From positions 1-21,150 of the forward strand of contig NZ_JNYE01000122.1 of assembly GCF_000717185.1 (NCBI RefSeq): a stretch of 21,150 nt of DNA. The letters are read 5' to 3'. This document shows, piece after piece, positions 13,929 through 21,150 of the stretch (its first letter is position 1; each line of letters opens with the position of its first letter). This DNA comes from Kitasatospora phosalacinea (GTDB lineage Bacteria; Actinomycetota; Actinomycetes; Streptomycetales; Streptomycetaceae). The notes under the pieces are model-generated. The model was not told where the DNA came from and did not search any database. It saw only the letters and a program-made list of their open reading frames with translations. Both the position numbers and the translations under genes were made by a program.

Positions 13929-15197
13929 ATGCCCGCATCCCCAGCAGCATCCCCGTCCTCTCCCACTGCCTCCGCCGCCGCCTCCCCCCTGCACCTGGCC
14001 GTCGCGCTGGACGGCGCCGGCTGGCACCCCTCCGCGTGGCGGGAGCCGGACGCCCGGCCGGAGGAGCTGTTCACCGCCCGGTACTGGGCCGACCTGGCAG
14101 CGGAGGCCGAGCACGGCCTGCTCGACCTGCTGACCATCGAGGACGGGCTGAGCCTGCAGTCGGAGCACCCGTTCGAGCCGGACGCGCGGACCGACCGGGT
14201 CCGGGGGCGGCTGGACGCGGTGCTGGTGGCGGCCCGGATCGCGCCGCTGACCCGGCACATCGGGCTGGTGCCGACGGCGGTCGTGACGCACACCGAGCCG
14301 TTCCACCTGTCGAAGGCGGTGGCCACGCTGGACTTCGTGAGCCAGGGCCGGGCCGGGCTGCGGGTGAAGGTGTCGGGCCGGGTCGACGAGGTCGCGCACT
14401 TCGGGCGCCGCGCGCCGCGCCCGCTGCGGCTGGAGGAGTTGGACTCCCCCGCCGGGCTGGCCGCGCTCGCCGAGTCGTTCGGCGAGGCCGAGGACTACGT
14501 GGAGGTGCTGCGCCGGCTGTGGGACAGCTGGGAGGACGACGCGGAGATCCGGGACGCGGCGACCGGCCGGTTCATCGACCGGAACAAGCTGCACCACATC
14601 GACTTCGTGGGTTCCCGCTTCTCGGTGCGCGGCCCGTCCATCACGCCCCGCCCGCCGCAGGGCCAGCCGCTGGTCGCGGCGCTCGCCCACCGCGGCGAGC
14701 CGTTCCAACTGGCCGGTCGTTCCACCGACTTGGCGTTCGTGACGCCGCGCGACGCGGACGACGCCCGGGCGATCGTGGCCGAGATCCGGGCCGCCCAGCG
14801 GGCTGCCGGGCGGGGAGCGGAGACGGTGCACGTCTTCGCCGACCTGGTGGTGCTCCTGGAGGAGCGGCCCGGCGCGGCGGCCGAGCAGTTGGCCCGGCTG
14901 GACGCGGCGGCGGGTGCCGAGTACACCAGCGACGCCCGGGTGTTCACCGGCACCTCCGCCGAACTGGCCGACCTGCTGGTCGAGTTGGCGCAGGCGGGGC
15001 TGTCGGGCTTCCGGCTGCGGCCGGGGCGACTGCCGTACGACCTGGAGCGGATCACCCGCGGCCTGGTGCCGGAGCTGCAGCGCCGCGGGCTGTTCCGCAC
15101 CGCCTACGAGGCCGCCACCCTGCGCGGGCTGCTGGGCCTGCCGCGCCCCGCCAACCGCTACGCCGCCGACACCGCCCCCACGGCCGCGACCGCCTGA
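13929..15197 (+). CDS. LLM-class flavin-dependent oxidoreductase
   Basis: A 422-residue luciferase-like monooxygenase (TIM barrel, FMNH2-dependent) of the group that attacks sulfonates, sulfides and related compounds. LHLAVALDGAGWHP opens the barrel, LLTIEDGLSLQ and HIGLVPTAVVTHTEPFHLSKAVATLDFVSQGRAG are the typical flavin-proximal strands, and the C-terminal part carries GTSAELADLLVELAQAGLSGFRLRP. The first 20 or so residues are a low-complexity Ala/Ser/Pro tail. I chose the ATG at 13929 because AGGAA precedes it by about 10 bases; a GTG at 13908 would add 7 residues. It is the first enzyme gene after the leader peptide, and the next flavin gene starts 22 bases later. Exact substrate unknown; a sulfur source is likely. 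Confidence 0.9.
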   Translation: MPASPAASPSSPTASAAASPLHLAVALDGAGWHPSAWREPDARPEELFTARYWADLAAEAEHGLLDLLTIEDGLSLQSEHPFEPDARTDRVRGRLDAVLVAARIAPLTRHIGLVPTAVVTHTEPFHLSKAVATLDFVSQGRAGLRVKVSGRVDEVAHFGRRAPRPLRLEELDSPAGLAALAESFGEAEDYVEVLRRLWDSWEDDAEIRDAATGRFIDRNKLHHIDFVGSRFSVRGPSITPRPPQGQPLVAALAHRGEPFQLAGRSTDLAFVTPRDADDARAIVAEIRAAQRAAGRGAETVHVFADLVVLLEERPGAAAEQLARLDAAAGAEYTSDARVFTGTSAELADLLVELAQAGLSGFRLRPGRLPYDLERITRGLVPELQRRGLFRTAYEAATLRGLLGLPRPANRYAADTAPTAATA

Positions 15198-15219
15198 ACT
15201 CCGAAGGAAATCCAGCGAC

Positions 15220-16683
15220 ATGAGCAGCGAAAGCAACGAAAGCCACAAGAGCCACGGAAGCAGCAACGGAAACGGCAGCAGCGGCAGCAGCGGCAAGCCG
15301 CTCAAGCGGATCCACCTGGCCGCGCACTTCCCGGGCGTCAACAACACCACGGTGTGGAGCGACCCGCAGGCGGGCAGCCAGATCGAGTTCAGCTCCTTCG
15401 CGCACCTGGCCCGGACGGCCGAGCGCGCCAAGTTCGACTTCCTCTTCCTGGCCGAGGGCCTGCGGCTGCGCGAGCAGCACGGGCTGATCCACGACCTGGA
15501 CGTGGTCGGCCGGCCGGACACCTTCACCGTGCTGGCGGCACTGGCGGCGGTCACCGAGCGGCTCGGCCTGGCCGGGACGATCAACTCGACGTTCAACGAA
15601 CCGTACGAGGTGGCACGGCAGTTCGCCTCGCTGGACCACCTCTCGGCGGGCCGCTCGGCGTGGAACGTGGTGACCTCCTGGGACGCGTTCACCGGCGAGA
15701 ACTTCCGGCGCGGCGGCTTCCTGCGCGAGGAGGACCGGTACGCGCGGGCGCGGCAGTTCCTGGAGGCGTCCTGGCGGCTGTTCGACTCCTGGCGCGGGGA
15801 CGAGGTGCTGGCCGACCGGGTGTCCGGAGCGTTCCTGGGGGATCCGCGAGCGGGTGAATTCGCCTACCGCAGCAGCGAGTTCGACATCGCGGGCCGGTTC
15901 GACGTGCCGCGCTCCCCGTAGGGGCGTCCGGTGGTCTTCCAAGCGGGCGACAGCGAGCAGGGCCGCGAGTTCGCCGCCGCCTCGGCCGACGCGATCTTCT
16001 CCCGGCACGGCACGCTGGACGCCGGGAAGGCGTTCTACGCGGACGTGAAGGGCCGCCTGGCCAGGTACGGGCGCTCGGCCGACTCGCTGAAGATCCTGCC
16101 CGCGGTGACCTTCGCGCTGGGCGACACCGACGCGGAGGCGCACGAGAAGGCCGAACTGGTGCGCCGTCAGCAGGTCAGCGGGCAGACCGCGATCCGGCTG
16201 CTGGAGCAGGTGTGGAACCGCGACCTGTCCGGCCTGGACCCGGAGGGGCCGCTGCCGGAGACGGACCCGCTGGTCGGCGAGCACACCGTGGCGCAGGGCC
16301 GGGCCTCGGTCCGGATGAACCGGGACCCACTGGCGGTGGCCCGCGAGTGGCGGGCGCTGGCCGAGGCGAAGAACCTCTCCGTCCGGGACCTGGTGATCGA
16401 GATGACCGGCCGCCAGTCCTTCATCGGCACCCCGGCCCGGGTCGCCGCGGAGCTGAACCGCTTCGTCCAGGAGGACGCGAGCGACGGCTTCATCCTGGCC
16501 CCGCACCTGACCCCGGGCGGCCTGGACGAGTTCGCCGACACCGTCGTGCCGCTGCTCCAGGAGCGCGGCGTGTTCCGCACCGAGTACGAGGGCAGCACCC
16601 TGCGCGAGCACCTGGACCTGCCGCCCCTCACCCGCACCCGCACCCGCACCCGCACCCGCACCCGCACGGAGGAGACGATATGA
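15220..16683 (+). pseudogene. NtaA/SnaA/DszA-type flavin monooxygenase broken by one TAG
   Basis: Reads as a 487-residue FMNH2-dependent monooxygenase of the NtaA/SnaA/DszA group, apart from one in-frame TAG at 15919-15921 (codon 234). Family sequence there runs PRSPQGRPVVFQAGDS; here PRSP is followed by the stop and then GRPVVFQAGDS in the same frame, so CAG to TAG is the simplest cause. The N-half holds HFPGVNNTTVWSD and the flavin-barrel motifs INSTFNEPYEVARQFASLDHLS and SAWNVVTSWD. The C-half keeps RQSFIGTPARVAAELNRF. A GTG at 15931, with AGGGG just before it, could restart translation. The first 25 residues are a Ser/Asn/Gly-rich tail. The start follows GAAGGAAA, and the end overlaps the DUF1684 gene (ATGA). 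The rest shows no decay, so the mutation is recent or a sequencing error. Confidence 0.88.
16631..16666. repeat. Six perfect CCCGCA hexamer repeats
   Basis: Six CCCGCA units encode a Thr-Arg repeat at the C-terminus of the broken monooxygenase. They end one base before the GGAGGAG ribosome-binding site of the DUF1684 gene. Slippage would change tail length without shifting the frame. Confidence 0.9.
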
Positions 16684-17513
16684 CGACCACTCAGGAACCC
16701 GTCGACACGGCCGAGTTCACCCGCGCATGGGAGGAGTGGCACGCCGCGAGCCAGCGCGCCCTGGCCGACCCGCACGGCTTCCTCGCCGTCACCGCCCTGC
16801 ACTGGCTGGACACCGAACCGACCCGCTTCCCGGACGCGCCGGGCGCCTGGCGGACCGGCCCGGACGGGGTGTGGGTCGAGCTGGACGAGGGCGAGGAGCT
16901 GGTGCTGGACGGCGAGCCGGTGCGCGGGCGGCACGGTTTCGGCGTGCTGCCGGAGCGGGCCAGCCTGTACGCGACGGCGGGCGCGGCGGTGATCGAGGTC
17001 GCCAAGCGCGGCGGCCACGACATCGTCCGGCCCCGGCACCCCGACAACCCGCTGCTGCGCGACTTCACCCGCACCCCCGCGTACGCACCGGACCCGCGGT
17101 GGGCGCTGACCGGCCGCTACCTGCCGTTCGAGCAGCCGCGCCCGGTGACCGTCGGCGCGGCCGTCGAGGGCCTGCAGCACGTGTACGACTCCCCCGGCGA
17201 GATCGAGTTCACGCTGCCCGACGGGGGCGGCACGCACCGGCTGACCGCGTTCAACGGCCACCTGCCGGGCAGCCTGCAAGTGCTGTTCACCGACGCCACC
17301 TCGGGCGTCACCACGTACGCCGCGAACCGGGCGCTGACCGTCCCGGCGCCGGACGGGCAGGGCCGGGTCACGGTCGACTTCAACCGGGCCACCAACCTGC
17401 CCTGCGCCTACACCGACCTGGCGACCTGCCCGCTGCCGCCCGCCGAGAACCGCCTCCCGGCGGCGGTCGAGGCCGGTGAGCGGATCCCGCTGGAGCGCGG
17501 CGGGCAGCCGTAG
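16680..17513 (+). CDS. DUF1684 domain protein
   Basis: A 277-residue cytosolic protein of the DUF1684 family. Recognisable parts are WEEWHAASQRALADPHGFLAVTALHWLD at residues 14-41, the middle segment RYLPFEQPRPVTVGAAVEG, and the conserved C-terminal FNRATNLPCAYTDLATCPLPPAENRLP with its Asn, Pro, Cys and Tyr. The biochemical role is not established. Family members are often encoded next to luciferase-like monooxygenases, as here. Its ATG overlaps the stop of the broken monooxygenase, and GGAGGAG lies 5 bases upstream, so it would still have its own ribosome-binding site despite the premature stop. It is the last gene of the sulfur operon and ends at a bidirectional terminator. Confidence 0.9.
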   Translation: MTTTQEPVDTAEFTRAWEEWHAASQRALADPHGFLAVTALHWLDTEPTRFPDAPGAWRTGPDGVWVELDEGEELVLDGEPVRGRHGFGVLPERASLYATAGAAVIEVAKRGGHDIVRPRHPDNPLLRDFTRTPAYAPDPRWALTGRYLPFEQPRPVTVGAAVEGLQHVYDSPGEIEFTLPDGGGTHRLTAFNGHLPGSLQVLFTDATSGVTTYAANRALTVPAPDGQGRVTVDFNRATNLPCAYTDLATCPLPPAENRLPAAVEAGERIPLERGGQP

Positions 17514-17525
17514 CGCGCGCACCGC

Positions 17526-17576
17526 AACGGCCGCCGGCCCGGAGGCGCTCTCGCCCGCTCCGGGCCGGTGGCCGTT
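17526..17576. terminator. Bidirectional hairpin terminator
   Basis: 19-base arms (17526-17544 and 17558-17576) pair with a single mismatch around a 13-base loop. It sits in the 62-base gap between the convergent DUF1684 and MFS genes; its right arm touches the MFS stop codon. It should stop transcription from both sides. Confidence 0.88.
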
Positions 17577-19093
17577 CAGGAGCGGCGCTCCTTGCCCGGC
17601 AGGGCCTGGACCACCAGCGCGAACAGCGCGGTGGCGGCCAGCACGTACAGCAGGCAGGCGCGGAACGCGGCCGGGACGGCGTCGGGGCCGGGGGTGTCGG
17701 CGAGGACGCGGTAGAAGACCAGGCCGATCAGGGCGACGCCGAACGCGTTGCCGACCTGCACGCCGGTGGTCAGCATCCCGCCGGCCGAGCCCGCGCTCGC
17801 GGCCGGGACGCGGGCCAGCACGGTGGCGGTCAGCGGGGCGAAGGACAGGCCCATGCCGCAGCCGTCCAGCAGCAGGCCCGGCACCAGCCACCACAGGCTG
17901 CGTTCCGGCCCGCTGACGGCCCAGAGCTCCAGCAGCAGTCCGGCCGCGCGCAGCGCGCAGCCCGCGGTGACGGCGTGGCGGCCGGTCCGGGCGGCCAGGT
18001 GGCGGGCGCCCGCGGAGGCGGCGACGTAGCCGAGGCCGAGCACGCTGAACACCAGGCCGGAGTCGATCGGCGCGAGGTGGCGGCCCTGCTGGAGGTAGAG
18101 CGCGAACACCAGGAAGTAGGAGGCCATCGAGGCCTAGAAGACGAGTTGGGCGAGCAGCCCGGCGGTGAAGGCGCGCTCCCGGAACAGGGTCAGGTCGAGC
18201 GAGGGCGAGCCGCCGCGCAGCCGCAGGCGGCGCTGCTGGGCGGTGAACGCGGCCAGCAGCAGCGGCCCGGCGGCGAGCAGCAGCAGGCTCCACAGCGGCC
18301 AGCCCCGTTCGCGGCCCTCGATCAGCGGCAGGCAGAGCGCGGTCAGCGCGGCGGTGACCAGCAGCAGGCCGAGCAGGTCGGGGCGGGGCCGTCCGGGGGC
18401 CTTGGACTCGGGCAGCAGCCGGGCCGCGGCGAGCGCGGCGGCCAGGCCGATCGGCAGGTTGACCAGGAAGCAGGCGCGCCAGCCGAGGCCCAGCAGGTCG
18501 GCGCGGATCAGCAGGCCGCCGATCAACTGGCCGAACACGGCGGCGATCCCGGACGCGGCGGCGTACCAGCTGACCGCCCGGGCCCGGGCCGGGCCGTGGT
18601 AGGAGGTGGTGATGACGCCGAGCACCTGGGGGGCCATCAGGGCGGCCGCGGCGCCCTGCAACACCCGCCCGGCGATCAGCAGTTCGGCGGTGGGCGCGGC
18701 CCCGGCGGCCGCGGAGGCGGCGGTGAACAGGACCATGCCCAGCGCGAGGACGCGGCGGCGCCCGTACAGGTCGCCCAGGCGGCCGCCGGTGACCAGGCCG
18801 ACGCCGTAGGTCAACGCGTAGGCGGCGACGACGAGTTGGATCTGGGCGTCGGTGGCGTGCAGGTCGCTCTGGAGGGCGGGGACGGCGACGTTGACGATGA
18901 AGAAGTCGAGCCCGGCGAGGAACACCCCGGCGAGGACGATCGGCAGGGTGGCGCGGTGCGGCGCAGCAGCCGTCGGGGCGTCGGCCGTCGGCGCGGCAGC
19001 GGCCGTCGGCGCGGCAGTAAGCGGCGCGGCAGTGGGCGTCGACCCGGCGGTGGCTGTCGGCGCGGCGGTGGGCACGGTGGTGCGGTCGGTCAT
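17576..19093 (-). pseudogene. MFS multidrug exporter (EmrB/QacA type) broken by one TAG
   Basis: Reads as a 505-residue drug:proton antiporter, with one in-frame TAG at 18134-18136 (codon 320). Before it: an Ala/Thr/Pro-rich tail of about 45 residues, LDFFIVNVAVPALQSDL in TM1, motif A GGRLGDLYGRRRVL, and motif C GIAAVFGQLIGG, ending in LLAQLVF. After it, in the same frame, ASMASYFLVFALYLQQGR continues the usual membrane segment, so the lost residue is probably Trp, Tyr or Gln. An ATG 7 bases past the stop could restart the second half, but no clear ribosome-binding site precedes it. Both halves show no other lesion. The XRE regulator gene lies upstream on the same strand, 109 bases away. Substrate unknown. 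Gene loss, readthrough or sequencing error are all possible. Confidence 0.88.
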
Positions 19094-19202
19094 GGGAGGA
19101 CGGACTCCTGGGGAGGCAGCGGGTGGGCCCGCGCCGCTCCGCCCCGGAGTGCGGGGGCGGGGCGCGGTGCGTGCTCCACTCTCCCCGGGCCCGCGGGGTG
19201 CC

Positions 19203-19994
19203 TCAACTACCCGTCAGGTAGGCGGCGGTGTCCTCGTCCGCCGGGAAGAAGCTCTCGATGATGAGCTCGGCGGAAGTCAGGTCGCGGGCGATGCCGAAGG
19301 TGGCGAACGTCCCGATGAACGACAACACCCTTTCTTCGCAGCGTAGTTCGAGCGGGAGCGTGATCTCGTCGGGGCCGGGGATGTCGACCTCGGGCACCGG
19401 CTGGTCGCACGGGTAGCCGAGCAGTTCCTCGTGCAGCGGCCAGAGGCGTTCGTCGAGCGCGGCGCGGCGGGCCAGCCCGGTCAGGAGTTTTCCGCGCCAG
19501 CGGCCGAGGTTGACGATCCGGGGGGCCATCCCGTCGGGGTGCAGGACCAGGCGCAGGGCGTTGACCGGCGGCCGGAGCAGGTGGGCGGCGACGCCCGCGG
19601 TGCACAGCCGGTCGAAGGGCTCGTTGGAGGCGACGAGGTTGCGTCGGCCGTCCATCACCAGCGCGGGGTAGGGCCGGTGACCGTCCAGCACCCGCCGCAC
19701 CGCGGCCAGGACCGGCCGCATCGCCGGGTCGTCGAGCGGCTTCTCGTGGTACACGGGTGCGTAACCGGCCGCCAGCAGCAGGAAGTTGCGTTCCCGCAGC
19801 GGCACCTCCAGGTGGTCGGCCAGCCGCAGCACCATCTCCCGGCTGGGCCGCGAGCGCCCGGTCTCCACGAACCCGACGTGTCGCGCCGAGACGCCCGCCA
19901 GGTTGGCCAGTTCGAGTTGGCTGATCCGCCGCCGTCGCCGCCACTGCGCCAACAGCGGCCCCACCCGGGCCGGTTCGACCGCGTCCGCCGTCAT
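19203..19994 (-). CDS. XRE-family regulator with MmyB-like ligand-binding domain
   Basis: A 263-residue DNA-binding protein. The helix-turn-helix lies at about residues 12-60 (LLAQWRRRRRISQLELANLAGVSARHVGFVETGRSRPS). The rest is the MmyB-like domain, a PAS-like fold that binds small hydrophobic ligands, with PALVMDGRRNLVASNEPFDRL and the C-terminal FATFGIARDLTSAELIIESFFPAD. The frame extends 39 codons further upstream; I chose the ATG at 19994 because AAGGGGG precedes it and the extra sequence is low-complexity. It lies directly upstream of the MFS exporter on the same strand, so it may control that gene and possibly share its transcript. Confidence 0.92.
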   Translation of the reverse strand: MTADAVEPARVGPLLAQWRRRRRISQLELANLAGVSARHVGFVETGRSRPSREMVLRLADHLEVPLRERNFLLLAAGYAPVYHEKPLDDPAMRPVLAAVRRVLDGHRPYPALVMDGRRNLVASNEPFDRLCTAGVAAHLLRPPVNALRLVLHPDGMAPRIVNLGRWRGKLLTGLARRAALDERLWPLHEELLGYPCDQPVPEVDIPGPDEITLPLELRCEERVLSFIGTFATFGIARDLTSAELIIESFFPADEDTAAYLTGS

Positions 19995-20016
19995 CGGCGC
20001 CCCCTTCGTCGGCCCC

Positions 20017-20055
20017 AATCTACGCCAGGGCGCCAGAACTCCGTGGCGCCAGAAC
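20017..20055 (-). promoter_or_regulatory. -10-like box and direct repeats upstream of the XRE gene
   Basis: TAGATT on the minus strand (20017-20022) fits TAnnnT and lies 22 bases before the start codon. No good -35 box is seen. Two identical 11-mers (GGCGCCAGAAC, 20029-20039 and 20045-20055), 16 bases apart, lie just upstream and could be binding sites for the regulator itself. Confidence 0.4.
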
Positions 20056-20087
20056 GCCGGGGCGTCGGGACGCCAGGCCGCCGGGGT

Positions 20088-20131
20088 GCCGGGCCCGTCC
20101 CCGTCCCGCACCCGGCGGGGACGGGCCCGGC
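20088..20131 (-). terminator. Hairpin terminator of the pectate lyase gene
   Basis: Perfect 16-bp inverted repeat (20088-20103 and 20116-20131) with a 12-base loop, 7 bases beyond the pectate lyase stop codon. It separates that gene from the XRE regulator promoter. Confidence 0.88.
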
Positions 20132-20138
20132 GGGTGCG

Positions 20139-21150
20139 TCAGCCGATGTTGCTCTGCGGGCCCGCGTACCGGGCGAGCAGGGCGGGCACGTCGGCGGCCG
20201 CGTCCAGGGTGTACGGGTAGAACGAGGACGGGTCGAAGGTGGTGCCGTTGGTCTGCTGCTTGCCGGTGCTGTTGACCACGATGCTGCCGCGCTCGGTCAG
20301 GGCGGCGGCGGAAGTGTCGTTGTAGTAGGGGTTGTTGACGTGGTCGTAGTAGCTGTTCTCGATCACGGTGCGCGAGGCGCCGCGCGAGAGGTTGCCGTAG
20401 GAGGCGACGTTCTGCAGGTAGTTGTTGTAGAGGTGGGCGTAGGCGACGTTGTCGACGCTGGGGTTGCGCTGGTTGGTGTCGTGGATCCAGTTGTGGTGGA
20501 TGGTGATCCGGGCGGTGACGTTGTCGGTCCAGCCGATCCCGAAGGCCTTGTTCTCCTCGCCCATGACGTTCCAGGAGACGGTGAGGTAGCTGGTGTCCTT
20601 CCGGCTGTCGATCAGGCCGTCGTTCATCCGCTCGATCCGGTTGTGGTCGATCCACACGTGGTCGGCGGTGTCCATCTGGATGCCGTCGTAGTCGTACACC
20701 TTGTCGTCGGGGTCGTCGTCGGCCATCTGCGCGTCCCGGATGGTGAGGTTGCGCAGGATCACGTTGTGCACGCCGGTGCCGAGGAAGAAGCCGCCGTGGA
20801 CGATCTCGCCCGCGGTGCCGACGCCGACGATGGTCTTGTTCGACTTCACCGGGATCTCGTGACCGTACGGCGAGACGGTGACCGCGGCCGCGACCCGGAT
20901 GGTGTAAGGACCGTCCGCCGTCGCGTACTTGACCAGGTCGGCGAAGGTGGTGACGGTGACGGTCGGCCCGCCCGCGCCGCCGGTCGTCCCGCCCCCGGTG
21001 GAGGCGAACCCGTCCGCGGTGTTCGACCAGCTCCGTCCGGTGCTGACCGGCCGGAAGGCCCACTGCTTGTTGGTGTTGGCGGTGCAGGTCTCCTGGATCA
21101 CCGCCGTCCCGGCCGTGGTGGACGCCCCCTGGTCACTGATGCACAACCCG
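20139..21150 (-). CDS. Secreted pectate lyase (PL1) with CBM13-like module, 5' end missing
   Basis: The visible 337 codons are the C-terminal part; the gene runs off the right edge, so signal peptide and start are not seen. The leftmost visible residues (LCISDQGASTTAGTAVIQETC, then NKQWAF) are the end of a ricin-B/CBM13 carbohydrate-binding repeat. A short Gly/Thr linker leads to a PL1 parallel beta-helix: TIVGVGTAGEIVHGGFFL, VILRNLTIRD, the DGIQMD calcium-site region, HVWIDHN, and RNPSVDNVAYAHLYNNYL with the Arg-X-Pro catalytic segment. It cleaves polygalacturonate by beta-elimination outside the cell. Having the binding module N-terminal to the catalytic domain is one of several known arrangements. 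It is transcribed alone and closed by a strong hairpin. Confidence 0.92.
   Translation of the reverse strand, partial: GLCISDQGASTTAGTAVIQETCTANTNKQWAFRPVSTGRSWSNTADGFASTGGGTTGGAGGPTVTVTTFADLVKYATADGPYTIRVAAAVTVSPYGHEIPVKSNKTIVGVGTAGEIVHGGFFLGTGVHNVILRNLTIRDAQMADDDPDDKVYDYDGIQMDTADHVWIDHNRIERMNDGLIDSRKDTSYLTVSWNVMGEENKAFGIGWTDNVTARITIHHNWIHDTNQRNPSVDNVAYAHLYNNYLQNVASYGNLSRGASRTVIENSYYDHVNNPYYNDTSAAALTERGSIVVNSTGKQQTNGTTFDPSSFYPYTLDAAADVPALLARYAGPQSNIG

Noticed and set aside
15919..18136. Genome-wide reassignment of TAG as a sense codon
   Set aside because: TAG ends the DUF1684 gene and the 1374-residue gene in the expected places, so ordinary nonsense changes or errors are simpler.

Overview
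The window is chromosomal DNA from a high-GC actinomycete, most likely Streptomyces or a close relative such as Kitasatospora. The signs are very high GC with strong third-position bias, GTG starts, tightly overlapping operons, a sugar ABC importer without its own ATPase gene, a SAV_2336-type protein, and a 'VDLLRV...LC' leader peptide typical of streptomycete sulfur genes. No tRNA, rRNA, CRISPR, insertion sequence or phage gene was seen.

Region 1 (1-4719, minus strand) is a carbohydrate import locus. It holds a LacI-family regulator (3697-4719), a sugar-binding lipoprotein (2125-3483) and two CUT1 permeases (1029-1991, 126-1016), closed by a strong hairpin terminator (47-78). A promoter-like element and several TTGCGT/ACGCAA-type inverted repeats, including a cre-like palindrome, lie between the regulator and the lipoprotein gene. 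They suggest local repression by the LacI protein. The sugar cannot be told from the sequence.

Region 2 (4875-13180, minus strand) is the most unusual part. Four genes overlap by 4, 1 and 8 bases: an alpha/beta hydrolase, a caspase-like protease with a VMAP-C-like region, a MoxR-type AAA+ ATPase, and a 1374-residue SAV_2336-type protein. The last has a vWA-like domain, a caspase-like domain that has lost both catalytic residues, an unrecognised middle region and an AAC(3)-like C-terminal domain with degenerate active-site motifs. The layout fits the vWA-MoxR-VMAP ternary conflict systems, with a protease and possibly a lipase or esterase as effectors. The function is inference.

Region 3 (about 13181-17513) begins with a gene-poor stretch of about 490 bases carrying strong hairpins. 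A plus-strand sulfur operon follows: a 36-residue leader peptide, a luciferase-like flavin oxidoreductase, a second flavin monooxygenase broken by one in-frame TAG, and a DUF1684 protein. A long bidirectional hairpin terminator separates it from region 4.

Region 4 (17576-21150, minus strand) has a 14-TMS-type MFS exporter, also interrupted by one in-frame TAG, an XRE/MmyB-type regulator upstream of it, and the 3' part of a secreted pectate lyase with a ricin-B/CBM13-like module that runs off the right edge.
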